A stretch of DNA of 64,000 bases, from assembly GCF_013385425.1 (NCBI RefSeq), contig NZ_JACAQA010000018.1, positions 186,001-250,000 on the forward strand. Direction: 5' to 3'. Below, one piece after another: positions 35,901 to 44,460 of this stretch. This DNA is from Pseudomonas gingeri. Its GTDB lineage: Bacteria; Pseudomonadota; Gammaproteobacteria; Pseudomonadales; Pseudomonadaceae. The position numbers were made by a program, and so were the translations under genes. The notes under the pieces are model-generated. The model was given only the letters and a program-made list of their open reading frames with translations. It searched no databases and was not told where the DNA came from. Position 1 is the stretch's first letter. Every line of letters begins with the position of its first letter.

Positions 35901-38297
35901 TTAATGCGTGCTGATTCTTTCCTTAGAATCGGAGTCGCGCTTCTCATCTTTCGCGACGATCTCCGGAACCACATCTGGCAAGGGCTCCGGCGCGTATTGC
36001 AGCGCAATTTGCAGGACCTCGTCAATCCATTTAACCGGTTTAATCTGAAGATCCTGCTTGATATTGTCAGGAATTTCCTTCAGATCGCGCACATTCTCTT
36101 CTGGAATGATGACGGTCTTGATCCCACCACGATGTGCCGCCAGCAATTTTTCCTTCAAACCACCAATGGCCAGCACCTGACCGCGCAAGGTAATTTCACC
36201 GGTCATGGCCACGTCGGCACGCACAGGAATGCCAGTCAAGGCTGACACCAGGGCCGTACACATTCCTACACCAGCGCTAGGGCCGTCTTTCGGCGTCGCC
36301 CCTTCCGGCATATGGATATGGGTGTCGCGCTTCTCATGGAAGTCCAGGGGGATCCCCAGGCTCTTGGCGCGGCTGCGCACCACGGTCAACGCGGCGGTGA
36401 TCGACTCGACCATGACATCGCCCAGGGAACCGGTCTTGATCAACTGGCCCTTGCCCGGCACCACGGCGGCTTCGATGGTCAACAACTCGCCACCGACCTG
36501 GGTCCAGGCCAGGCCCGTGACCTGACCGATCTGATCCTGTTGCTCGGCCAGGCCGTAGCGGAATTTACGCACGCCGAGGAAATGCTCCAGCAGGTCGGAG
36601 GTGACCTTGACCGAGAAGCGTTTTTCCAGGGAGTGCTCTTTCACCGCCTTGCGGCAGACCTTGGCGATTTGCCGCTCCAGCCCACGCACACCGGCTTCGC
36701 GGGTGTAGTAGCGAATGATGTCGCGAATCGCCTCGACCTCGAATTCCAGCTCGCCCTTCTTCAGGCCATTGGCCTGGATCTGCTTGGGCGACAGGTACTT
36801 GGTGGCGATGTTGATCTTCTCGTCCTCGGTGTAACCCGGCAGGCGGATCACTTCCATCCGGTCGAGCAGCGCCGGCGGGATGTTCATCGAGTTGGAGGTA
36901 CAGAGGAACATGACATCGGACAGGTCGTAGTCAACTTCCAGGTAGTGGTCGTTGAAATTGTGGTTCTGTTCCGGGTCCAGCACCTCGAGCAGCGCCGAGG
37001 CCGGATCGCCACGCATGTCGCTGCCCATCTTGTCGATTTCATCGAGCAGGAACAGCGGGTTGCGCACGCCAACCTTTGTCATCTTTTGTATCAATCTTCC
37101 TGGCATCGAACCGATATAAGTCCGTCGATGACCACGAATTTCCGCTTCGTCACGCACACCGCCGAGGGCCATGCGTACGAATTTTCGATTGGTCGCGTGA
37201 GCAATCGACTCAGCCAGGGAAGTTTTACCCACGCCCGGAGGTCCGACGAGGCACAGCACCGGCCCCCGAATTTTCTTCACGCGCTTCTGCACGGCGAGGT
37301 ATTCGAGGATACGTTCCTTGACTTCGTCCAGGCCATAATGGTCCGCGTCGAGAATATCTTCGGCCCGCGCCAGGTCCAGGCGCACCTTGCTCTGGGCCTT
37401 CCACGGCACCTGCACCAACCAGTCGAGGTAGGAGCGCACCACGGTCGCTTCCGCGGACATCGGCGACATCTGCTTGAGCTTGTTCAACTCGGCCAGGGCC
37501 TTGGTCATGGCATCTTTCGGCAGACCGGCGGCATCGATGCGCTTTTTCAGCTCTTCGACTTCATTATGGCCTTCGTCGCTGTCGCCCAGTTCCTTCTGAA
37601 TGGCTTTCATTTGCTCATTCAGGTAGTACTCGCGCTGACTGCGCTCCATCTGCTTCTTGACGCGACCACGGATGCGTTTCTCGACCTGCAGCAGGTCGAT
37701 TTCGGCGTCGAGCAGGGCCAGCACGTGCTCGACACGGGCCGACAGGTCGACGATTTCGAGAATTTCCTGCTTCTGTTCGATCTTCAAGGCCATGTGCGCG
37801 GCCATGGTATCGACCAGGCGGCTCGGCTCGTCGATGCTGTTCAACGACGACAGCACTTCAGCCGGGACTTTCTTGCCCAACTGCACATATTGTTCGAACT
37901 GTGCCAGCAGGCTGCGGACAAAGACTTCGGACTCACGGTCCGGGGCATCGACCTCGTCGATCAGCGCCACTTCGGCGCGGCAGTAGCCGTCAACCTCGCT
38001 GAAACGCTCGACGGTGCCGCGCTGCTCGCCCTCGACCAGCACCTTGACGGTGCCATCAGGCAATTTCAGCAACTGCAATACGGTGGCGACTGTACCTACG
38101 CGATACAGCGCATCTTCGCCCGGGTCATCATCGGCAGGATTACGTTGGGCCAACAGCAGGATCTGCTTGTCGCCCGTCATCGCGGCCTCGAGGGCTTCGA
38201 TAGACTTCTCGCGCCCCACGAACAGCGGGATCACCATGTGCGGATACACCACGACATCACGCAATGGCAGGAGAGGCAATTCGATGGTTGTCTTCAT
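35901..38297 (-). CDS. lon: ATP-dependent protease Lon
   Basis: The 798-aa protease degrades misfolded and regulatory proteins. It has the N-terminal LON substrate domain (LPLLPLRDVVVYPHMVIPLF), a coiled-coil linker, the AAA+ module (Walker A GPPGVGKTSLAESIA; Walker B LFLLDEIDKMG) and the C-terminal Ser-Lys protease (catalytic Ser in KDGPSAGVGMCTAL, Lys in IGGLKEKLLAAHRGG). I start at the ATG at 38297 (MKTTIELPLLPL). It lies downstream of clpX, from which a terminator separates it. Confidence 0.97.
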   Translation of the reverse strand: MKTTIELPLLPLRDVVVYPHMVIPLFVGREKSIEALEAAMTGDKQILLLAQRNPADDDPGEDALYRVGTVATVLQLLKLPDGTVKVLVEGEQRGTVERFSEVDGYCRAEVALIDEVDAPDRESEVFVRSLLAQFEQYVQLGKKVPAEVLSSLNSIDEPSRLVDTMAAHMALKIEQKQEILEIVDLSARVEHVLALLDAEIDLLQVEKRIRGRVKKQMERSQREYYLNEQMKAIQKELGDSDEGHNEVEELKKRIDAAGLPKDAMTKALAELNKLKQMSPMSAEATVVRSYLDWLVQVPWKAQSKVRLDLARAEDILDADHYGLDEVKERILEYLAVQKRVKKIRGPVLCLVGPPGVGKTSLAESIAHATNRKFVRMALGGVRDEAEIRGHRRTYIGSMPGRLIQKMTKVGVRNPLFLLDEIDKMGSDMRGDPASALLEVLDPEQNHNFNDHYLEVDYDLSDVMFLCTSNSMNIPPALLDRMEVIRLPGYTEDEKINIATKYLSPKQIQANGLKKGELEFEVEAIRDIIRYYTREAGVRGLERQIAKVCRKAVKEHSLEKRFSVKVTSDLLEHFLGVRKFRYGLAEQQDQIGQVTGLAWTQVGGELLTIEAAVVPGKGQLIKTGSLGDVMVESITAALTVVRSRAKSLGIPLDFHEKRDTHIHMPEGATPKDGPSAGVGMCTALVSALTGIPVRADVAMTGEITLRGQVLAIGGLKEKLLAAHRGGIKTVIIPEENVRDLKEIPDNIKQDLQIKPVKWIDEVLQIALQYAPEPLPDVVPEIVAKDEKRDSDSKERISTH

Positions 38298-38385
38298 GAT
38301 TTCGCCTCTACGGCGGCCGTACGGCCGGAAACAGATGGATAAGCTTGAAACCAAGATGGGGGCTTGTTCGGAAAAAAACAAGCGC

Positions 38386-38413
38386 CAAAAGAAAAGGGGC
38401 CCGAAGGCCCCTT
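38386..38413 (-). terminator. intrinsic terminator of clpX
   Basis: Read on the minus strand, AAGGGGCC-TTCG-GGCCCCTT is followed by TTCTTTT. The UUCG tetraloop and the T-rich tail make it a good terminator between clpX and lon. Confidence 0.85.
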
Positions 38414-38435
38414 GTCAGGTCACAGTCTGCCGCAC

Positions 38436-39719
38436 TCAGGCGTCAGGCGCGGCCTTTGCCTGCAGCTCACTGTTCTCGTAGATGTACAGCGGCTTGGATT
38501 TACCCTCGATCACGCTTTCATCGATCACCACTTTGCTCACCTCGGACTGCGAGGGGATTTCATACATGGTGTCGAGCAGGACGCCTTCGAGGATCGAACG
38601 AAGGCCACGGGCACCGGTTTTACGCTCCAGGGCACGCTTGGCGACGGATTTCAGTGCATCGGCACGGAATTCCAGGTCAACCCCTTCCATTTCAAACAGC
38701 TTGGCATACTGCTTGGTCAAGGCGTTCTTCGGCTCGGTGAGAATCTGCATCAACGCAGCCTCATCCAGCTCGTCGAGCGTGGCCAGGACCGGCAGGCGAC
38801 CGACGAATTCCGGGATCAGACCGAACTTGACCAGATCGTCAGGCTCGACTTCACGCAGGGACTCGCCCACCTTCTTGCCTTCTTCCTTGCTACGCACTTC
38901 GGCGCTGAAACCGATGCCACCACGGGTGGAACGGTTCTGAATAACCTTTTCCAGACCTGAGAACGCACCACCACAGATAAACAGGATGTTGCGGGTGTCC
39001 ACTTGCAGGAATTCCTGCTGTGGGTGCTTGCGACCGCCCTGGGGCGGAACGGAGGCCACCGTGCCTTCGATCAACTTCAGCAAGGCCTGTTGCACGCCTT
39101 CACCGGAAACGTCCCGGGTGATCGACGGGTTATCGGACTTGCGGGAAATCTTGTCGATTTCGTCGATGTAGACAATGCCCATCTGGGCCTTTTCCACATC
39201 GTAGTCGCACTTCTGCAACAGTTTCTGAATAATGTTTTCCACGTCTTCGCCCACATAACCCGCCTCGGTGAGGGTGGTTGCGTCAGCGATGGTGAACGGC
39301 ACATTCAGCAGGCGAGCGAGGGTTTCAGCCAGCAAGGTCTTACCCGAGCCGGTCGGACCGATCAGCAGGATGTTGCTTTTGCCGAGCTCGACGTCGTCAC
39401 TTTTCTTGTCACGCTGGTTCAGACGCTTGTAGTGGTTGTAGACCGCTACCGCCAGAACCTTTTTCGCACGTTCCTGACCAATCACATACTGATCAAGGAT
39501 GCCGCTGATTTCTTTAGGCGAAGGCAATTTATGCGCGCTGCTTTCAGCCTGTGCTTCCTGCACCTCCTCACGGATGATGTCGTTGCACAGGTCGACGCAC
39601 TCGTCGCAGATAAAGACCGAGGGGCCGGCGATCAACTTGCGTACTTCATGCTGGCTTTTGCCGCAGAAGGAGCAATAGAGCAGCTTGCCGTTGTCCTCGC
39701 CGTTGCGGGTGTCAGTCAT
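38436..39719 (-). CDS. clpX: ClpX, ATPase subunit of the ClpXP protease
   Basis: The 427-aa unfoldase starts MTDTRNGEDN and has an N-terminal four-cysteine zinc domain (CSFCGKSQ ... FICDECVDLC). Walker A is GPTGSGKTLLAETLA, Walker B is IVYIDEIDKI, and the pore GYVG loop is visible in LTEAGYVGEDVE. An IGF-type loop for ClpP binding (GGIGFSAEV) is present. Start is the ATG at 39719. It is downstream of clpP with a 113-base gap. Confidence 0.97.
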   Translation of the reverse strand: MTDTRNGEDNGKLLYCSFCGKSQHEVRKLIAGPSVFICDECVDLCNDIIREEVQEAQAESSAHKLPSPKEISGILDQYVIGQERAKKVLAVAVYNHYKRLNQRDKKSDDVELGKSNILLIGPTGSGKTLLAETLARLLNVPFTIADATTLTEAGYVGEDVENIIQKLLQKCDYDVEKAQMGIVYIDEIDKISRKSDNPSITRDVSGEGVQQALLKLIEGTVASVPPQGGRKHPQQEFLQVDTRNILFICGGAFSGLEKVIQNRSTRGGIGFSAEVRSKEEGKKVGESLREVEPDDLVKFGLIPEFVGRLPVLATLDELDEAALMQILTEPKNALTKQYAKLFEMEGVDLEFRADALKSVAKRALERKTGARGLRSILEGVLLDTMYEIPSQSEVSKVVIDESVIEGKSKPLYIYENSELQAKAAPDA

Positions 39720-39832
39720 TCGTTCGATCCAAATCCGATAGGCTTGCAACACAAGATGAAGGCTATTGCGGGCTTTTTCAAGCCCGCTGGTGATCGGAAC
39801 AGCCGACCAGCCCTATTTTGCGCTGCTTAATG

Positions 39833-40468
39833 TTAAGCGGGGCGCTTGTCGATCACTGCATCGATCAACCCGTAGTCACGCGCGGCTTCTGCGCTCATGA
39901 AGTTGTCACGGTTGGTATCGCGCTCGATTTCTTCCAGCGTGCGCCCGCTATGCTTGGCCATCAGCGTGTTGAGACGCTCGCGAATGAAGAGGATTTCCTT
40001 GGCATGGATTTCGATATCCGACGCCTGGCCCTGGAAACCGCCCAGTGGCTGGTGAATCATCACACGCGAGTTCGGCAGGCAGAAACGCTTGCCTTCGGCA
40101 CCGGCCGTCAGCAGGAACGCGCCCATGCTGCACGCCTGGCCGATACAGGTGGTCGACACGTTTGGCTTGATGAACTGCATGGTGTCGTAGATCGACATGC
40201 CCGCTGTCACCGAACCGCCCGGGGAGTTGATATAGAGATGGATGTCCTTGTCCGGGTTTTCCGCTTCAAGGAACAGCAGCTGCGCACAGATCAGGTTGGC
40301 CATGTAGTCCTCTACCGGGCCCACCAGAAAAATCACCCGCTCCTTGAGAAGGCGCGAGTAGATGTCATAGGCGCGCTCGCCACGAGCGGACTGCTCGACA
40401 ACCATCGGGACCAGGCCGCCTGCGGCCTGGATATCAGAGTTCTGCTGAATATAAGAATTACGGAACAT
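39833..40468 (-). CDS. clpP: ClpP protease subunit
   Basis: The 211-aa serine peptidase shows the triad: Ser in IGQACSMGAFLLT, His in RVMIHQPLGG and Asp in the NFMSAEAARDYGLID region. The N-terminus (MFRNSYIQQNSD) includes the propeptide. It lies between tig and clpX, all on the minus strand. Confidence 0.97.
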   Translation of the reverse strand: MFRNSYIQQNSDIQAAGGLVPMVVEQSARGERAYDIYSRLLKERVIFLVGPVEDYMANLICAQLLFLEAENPDKDIHLYINSPGGSVTAGMSIYDTMQFIKPNVSTTCIGQACSMGAFLLTAGAEGKRFCLPNSRVMIHQPLGGFQGQASDIEIHAKEILFIRERLNTLMAKHSGRTLEEIERDTNRDNFMSAEAARDYGLIDAVIDKRPA

Positions 40469-40507
40469 GCTCTGCAGTCACTCCCAAATAGTCATGTCTT
40501 GAATACG

Positions 40508-40534
40508 CATAAGCCAGCGCGAGGCTGGCTTATG
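40508..40534 (-). terminator. hairpin between tig and clpP
   Basis: CATAAGCCAGC (40508-40518) pairs perfectly with GCTGGCTTATG (40524-40534). No U-tract follows on the minus strand, so partial termination or attenuation between tig and clpP is the likely role. Confidence 0.55.
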
Positions 40535-40560
40535 GTGTGTATTTCCAACGAGTCAGAAAA

Positions 40561-41871
40561 TCAGTCGGCTTGTGGAGCTTCCACCGGCTTGACTGCTTCT
40601 TCGTAGGAGACCGATTTATCGGTCACATTCGCCTTCTGCAGAACAGTATCCACAACTTGTTCTTCCAGCACAACCGAACGAACTTCGTTCAGTTGCTGGT
40701 CGTTCTTGTAGTACCACGACACAACCTGCTCTGGCTCCTGGTAGGCCGAGGCCATTTCCTGGATCAGCTCACGCACGCGGGTTTCATCAGGCTTGAGCTC
40801 GAACTGCTTGACCACTTCAGCCACGATCAGGCCCAGCACGACGCGGCGCTTGGCTTGTTCTTCGAACAGCTCGGCCGGCAGCTGGTCAGGCTTGATGTTG
40901 CCGCCGAACTGCTGAACGGCCTGCACGCGCAGACGATCCACTTCGTTGGACAGCAGGGCCTTCGGCACTTCGATCGGGTTGGCGGCCAGCAGACCGTCCA
41001 TGACCTGGTTCTTGACCTTGGATTTGATCGCCTGGCGCAGCTCACGCTCCATGTTCTTGCGAACTTCGGTGCGGAAGCCGTCAATGCCGCTTTCCTTGAT
41101 GCCGAACTGGGCGAAGAAGGCTTCGTTCAGCTCAGGCAGGGTCGGTGCGGACACAGTATTGACGGTCACGGTGAACTCGGCAGCTTTGCCAGCCAGGTCC
41201 AGGTTCTGGTAGTCAGCAGGGAAAGTCAGGCTCAGAACGCGTTCTTCACCGGCTTTAGCGCCTACCAGGCCATCTTCGAAGCCCGGGATCATGCGATTGG
41301 AGCCCAGCACCAGTTGGGTGCCCTTGGCGGAACCACCGGCGAAGACTTCACCGTCGACCTTGCCGACGAAATCGATGTTCAGCTGGTCTTCGTTCTGGGC
41401 GGCGCGATCGGCCACTTCGAAACGGGTGTTCTGCTTGCGCAGGATTTCCAGCATGTTGTCCAGATCCGAGTCCGCCACGTCGGCGCTCAGGCGCTCGACA
41501 GCGATGGAGTCGAAACCGGCAACGGTGAACTCAGGGAACACTTCGAACGTAGCAACGTATTCCAGGTCTTTGCCCTTCTCCAGCACTTTCGGCTCGACAG
41601 AAGGCTGACCAGCCGGGTTCAGCTTCTGCTCAACCACGGCTTCGTAGAAGGAGGACTGGATCACATCGCCCACGGCTTCCTGGCGGGCATCCGCCTCGTA
41701 ACGCTGGCGAATCACGCTCATTGGCACCTTGCCAGGGCGGAAGCCTGCAATCTTGGCCTTTTGGGCAGTCTGCTGCAGACGCTTGTTGACCTGGGTCTCG
41801 ATGCGCTCAGCTGGCACGGTGATGCTCATGCGGCGCTCAAGAGCCGATGTATTTTCAACAGAAACTTGCAT
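40561..41871 (-). CDS. tig: trigger factor
   Basis: The 436-aa ribosome-bound chaperone starts MQVSVENTSALERRM and carries the ribosome-docking signature (GFRPGKVPMSVIRQRY), the central FKBP-type isomerase domain and the C-terminal substrate-binding arms. The start is the ATG at 41871. It opens the tig-clpP-clpX-lon block. Confidence 0.96.
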   Translation of the reverse strand: MQVSVENTSALERRMSITVPAERIETQVNKRLQQTAQKAKIAGFRPGKVPMSVIRQRYEADARQEAVGDVIQSSFYEAVVEQKLNPAGQPSVEPKVLEKGKDLEYVATFEVFPEFTVAGFDSIAVERLSADVADSDLDNMLEILRKQNTRFEVADRAAQNEDQLNIDFVGKVDGEVFAGGSAKGTQLVLGSNRMIPGFEDGLVGAKAGEERVLSLTFPADYQNLDLAGKAAEFTVTVNTVSAPTLPELNEAFFAQFGIKESGIDGFRTEVRKNMERELRQAIKSKVKNQVMDGLLAANPIEVPKALLSNEVDRLRVQAVQQFGGNIKPDQLPAELFEEQAKRRVVLGLIVAEVVKQFELKPDETRVRELIQEMASAYQEPEQVVSWYYKNDQQLNEVRSVVLEEQVVDTVLQKANVTDKSVSYEEAVKPVEAPQAD

Positions 41872-42207
41872 GGATATTCCTCGTTGCACAGACATTAGCC
41901 GGCCGTTTCCGACCTCAGAAGCAAGGGCAAGCATTCTAGAGGGTCAGACTCAAGAAGTCACCCTACTGAAAAGGGCTAAAAACAGCAGGTAATCATTGGC
42001 CATGGGTCACCCTTGAGCCAGGCGCCCCGGACAGACGGTCACTCAATCGCCTTTCTACTATATAGAAGAGCCGTGGGAGAGCATTGCGCCAGCACACCGA
42101 CAGAGCCCGCACCAGGACATCGACGACCTTTGTGCCATTGCCATTATCGCCGTCGCTGCGCCAATGGCTACCGCTGCTTCCAATCAAAAGCTTCCGGCCC
42201 GGTCGAT

Positions 42208-42590
42208 ATGCCGCTGACGGGCGACAGTCATGCAGAGCACTTGCCGCCCGGACCGTCGGAACAGCTCAAGGACTTGAACGCTGCCTCTTTTATTCACCTC
42301 GACCTGCCCGTTATCGACAGTGAAATATTCAAGGACACCTTCGCGATCGTCCTCGCCGACAAGAACATCAAGACGGTGATTATTTCCGCGGCCCGGGAAA
42401 GTAAAATAGTACCTTCACTGGATAATTTGCCGACCCGCCTGAAAAACACCTTTAATGCCTTCAAGCACTCAGGAAAGAAACTCTACGTATTTGATGACAG
42501 ACCTTCATTCCTGTTCGACTCCGAGAAATGCAAGTACGCAGCCAAGCAAATTCCGCTCGAGGTGCAGAGACATCCTCACGAGCAAGCTGG
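42208..42590 (+). pseudogene. fragment of an OafA-type O-acyltransferase (SGNH domain)
   Basis: A stretch of about 125 codons resembles the periplasmic SGNH domain that ends many membrane O-acetyltransferases: the GDSHAEHL block holding the catalytic Ser, then IKTVIISAAR and KKLYVFDDRPSF...CKYA. The ten-helix membrane domain that should precede it and the final D-x-x-H block are missing. The frame merely runs open into the downstream tRNA genes. It is therefore a decayed remnant between tig and the tRNA cluster. The rest of the 41872-42746 stretch shows only this and the terminators. Confidence 0.55.
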
Positions 42591-42632
42591 AAATGCGCCC
42601 AAGACAACGAAGAATGGCGAAATTCGAGGCAA

Positions 42633-42660
42633 TAAAAAAGCCGCTCAAGGCGGCTTCTTT
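42633..42660. terminator. intrinsic terminator
   Basis: AAGCCGC (42638-42644) pairs with GCGGCTT (42650-42656), with an A-run before and CTTT after. It follows the acyltransferase remnant. Confidence 0.75.
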
Positions 42661-42702
42661 ACTGGGCCTTGCAAAAGTCAGCGGACCTTGGCGAAACCTG
42701 AT

Positions 42703-42738
42703 GAAAAAAAACGCCAGATAATTAATCTGGCGTTTTTA
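42703..42738. terminator. terminator of the tRNA operon
   Basis: A-run, stem CGCCAGAT / ATCTGGCG around AATTA, then a T-run. Nine bases separate it from the last tRNA-His on the minus strand, so it ends the tRNA transcript. Confidence 0.88.
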
Positions 42739-42746
42739 TTCGAATA

Positions 42747-42822
42747 TGGGGTGGACGATGGGGATCGAACCCACGACAACAGGAGTCACAATCCTGTGCT
42801 CTACCAACTGAGCTACGCCCAC
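42747..42822 (-). tRNA. tRNA-His (GTG), distal copy
   Basis: On the minus strand the acceptor stem GTGGGCG pairs with CGTCCAC, the D-arm is AGCTCAGTTGGTAGAGC, the anticodon loop TTGTGAC gives GTG, and GGTTCGATCC forms the T-arm. CCA is encoded, and a G precedes position 1, as required for tRNA-His. The body is identical to the copy at 43048. Confidence 0.97.
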
Positions 42823-42906
42823 CATATTGCCTATTCAAAAAGACCGATCAGATCGACCTCCTTGTTAAGCCTCACCAACACCCAGCGGCTTTGATGAAAC
42901 TTTATT

Positions 42907-42991
42907 TGGTGCGGATGAAGAGACTCGAACTCTTACGCCTCGCGGCGCTGGAACCTAAATCCAGTGTGTCTACCAATTCCACCACATCCGC
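42907..42991 (-). tRNA. tRNA-Leu (TAG)
   Basis: The 85-base class II tRNA has acceptor GCGGATG / CATCCGC, the anticodon loop TTTAGGT (anticodon TAG), a long variable arm (CGCCGCGAGGCG) and T-arm GAGTTCGAGTCTC. CCA is encoded. Confidence 0.96.
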
Positions 42992-43010
42992 GCATGAAGC
43001 CTTTAAAGCA

Positions 43011-43040
43011 AAAACGCCAGACTGTTAATCTAGCGCTTTT
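43011..43040 (-). other. degenerate terminator copy inside the tRNA operon
   Basis: CGCCAGA ... TCTAGCG with flanking A- and T-runs is a mutated copy of the terminator at 42703; one stem pair is broken and the loop is larger. It lies between the first tRNA-His and tRNA-Leu, where a working terminator would cut off the distal tRNAs. Confidence 0.6.
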
Positions 43041-43047
43041 CGAAATA

Positions 43048-43123
43048 TGGGGTGGACGATGGGGATCGAACCCACGACAACAGGAGTCACAATCCTGTGC
43101 TCTACCAACTGAGCTACGCCCAC
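43048..43123 (-). tRNA. tRNA-His (GTG), proximal copy
   Basis: Same sequence and flanks as the tRNA-His at 42747 (GTGGGCG acceptor, GTG anticodon, encoded CCA). The identical flanks point to a recent or homogenised duplication. Confidence 0.97.
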
Positions 43124-43155
43124 CATATTGCGTTACTTGTGCCAAAGCTGCCTAA

Positions 43156-43232
43156 TGGCGCACCCGGCAGGACTCGAACCTGCGACCATCCGCTTAGAAG
43201 GCGGATGCTCTATCCAGCTGAGCTACGGGCGC
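43156..43232 (-). tRNA. tRNA-Arg (TCT)
   Basis: On the minus strand, acceptor GCGCCCG pairs with CGGGTGC, the anticodon loop TTCTAAG gives TCT, and AGGTTCGAGTCCT forms the T-arm; CCA is encoded. It is the first gene of the four-tRNA operon. Confidence 0.96.
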
Positions 43233-43350
43233 CTTATTAATCTGTACTCGGTGACGACTACAAACCAAGTGCTTCAATCTTGCTGAGCCAGACATCAACT
43301 CTGCTCGACCTTCTCAACCAGTGCTAGGCTATGCCCGACAAGCGCGACAA

Positions 43351-43379
43351 ATGTTATAGACGAGCCGAAAGGTCGTCAA
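43351..43379 (-). promoter_or_regulatory. sigma-70 promoter of the tRNA operon
   Basis: On the minus strand TTGACG (43379-43374) and TAACAT (43356-43351) are 17 bases apart; TATAAC with a 15-base spacer is the overlapping alternative. A GC-rich discriminator follows, typical of stringently controlled stable-RNA promoters. It lies about 120 bases upstream of tRNA-Arg. Confidence 0.6.
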
Positions 43380-43511
43380 CTCTTTTCTGAAAAAAATTCA
43401 GATATATAAAGGGCTTAGGGGAATATCCGGACCAAGCGCCTTTGCCCTCGCGCCACGACATGCGAGAATGCGCACTCTTTTTCAACCCCTCTCGATGGTT
43501 AATCACGCGTC

Positions 43512-44366
43512 ATGACTGCACAACTAATCGACGGCAAAGCGATCGCCGCCCGTCTGCGCCAGCAGATCGCCCAACGTGTCGCCGAGCGTCGCCAGCAGGG
43601 CCTGCGTACGCCAGGCCTCGCGGTGATTCTGGTCGGCAGCGATCCTGCCTCTCAGGTTTATGTTTCGCACAAGCGTAAAGACTGCGAAGAGGTCGGCTTC
43701 ATTTCACAAGCCTACGACTTGCCTAGCGACACCACCCAACAGGCGCTCACCGACCTGATCGATCGCCTCAATGACGATCCGCAGATCGACGGCGTGCTGC
43801 TGCAATTGCCGCTGCCCGAACATCTGGACGCCTCCAAGCTGCTGGAACGCATTCGCCCGGACAAGGACGTCGACGGCTTCCACCCTTATAATGTCGGTCG
43901 CCTGGCCCAGCGCATTCCGTTGCTGCGTCCGTGCACCCCGAAAGGCATCATGACCCTGCTGGAAAGCACCGGGGTCGATCTGTACGGGATGGATGCGGTG
44001 ATTGTCGGCGCCTCCAATATCGTCGGTCGACCGATGGCCATGGAGCTGCTGCTGGCCGGCTGCACCGTGACCGTCACCCACCGCTTCACCCGGGACCTGG
44101 CCGGCCATGTCGGCCGCGCCGATCTGGTGGTGGTGGCCGCCGGCAAGCCGGGCCTGGTCAAGGGCGAGTGGATCAAGGAAGGCGCCATCGTCATCGACGT
44201 CGGCATCAACCGCCAGGAAGACGGCAAGCTGGTGGGTGACGTGGTCTACGAGACCGCCCTGCCCCGTGCCGGCTGGATCACTCCGGTTCCGGGTGGCGTC
44301 GGCCCGATGACCCGCGCCTGCCTGCTGGAAAACACCTTGTATGCCGCCGAAACGCTGCATGCCTGA
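43512..44366 (+). CDS. folD: methylene-THF dehydrogenase / methenyl-THF cyclohydrolase
   Basis: The 284-aa bifunctional enzyme interconverts methylene-, methenyl- and formyl-tetrahydrofolate. Hallmarks are the catalytic Lys in YVSHKRKDCEEVG, VLLQLPLPEHLD, the GFHPYNVGRL stretch, PCTPKGIMTLLE and GASNIVGRPMAMELL (NADP site). It is divergent from the tRNA operon and convergent with cysS. Confidence 0.97.
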   Translation: MTAQLIDGKAIAARLRQQIAQRVAERRQQGLRTPGLAVILVGSDPASQVYVSHKRKDCEEVGFISQAYDLPSDTTQQALTDLIDRLNDDPQIDGVLLQLPLPEHLDASKLLERIRPDKDVDGFHPYNVGRLAQRIPLLRPCTPKGIMTLLESTGVDLYGMDAVIVGASNIVGRPMAMELLLAGCTVTVTHRFTRDLAGHVGRADLVVVAAGKPGLVKGEWIKEGAIVIDVGINRQEDGKLVGDVVYETALPRAGWITPVPGGVGPMTRACLLENTLYAAETLHA

Positions 44367-44379
44367 GGCGATGGAGCCC

Positions 44380-44440
44380 TCAGCGTTGCCACAACGCTGA
44401 AGGCCTTCACCCAACAAAAAACCGCCAATCGGCGGTTTTC
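44380..44440. terminator. double hairpin between folD and cysS
   Basis: CAGCGTTG (44381-44388) / CAACGCTG (44392-44399) is followed by a second hairpin AACCGCC / GGCGGTT (44420-44437) with A-run before and TTTTC after. The second is a good bidirectional terminator for the convergent genes. Confidence 0.85.
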
Positions 44441-44460
44441 TGTTGCCAAAGGAACCCGAC

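Noticed and set aside
36312..38342. 676-codon open frame on the plus strand
   Set aside because: Antisense to lon, which is unmistakable.
42591..42894. Continuation of the acyltransferase frame into the tRNA region
   Set aside because: The frame passes through two terminators and the complement of tRNA-His; the peptide there is just translated tRNA sequence. Similar short frames at 42964-43240 were rejected for the same reason.
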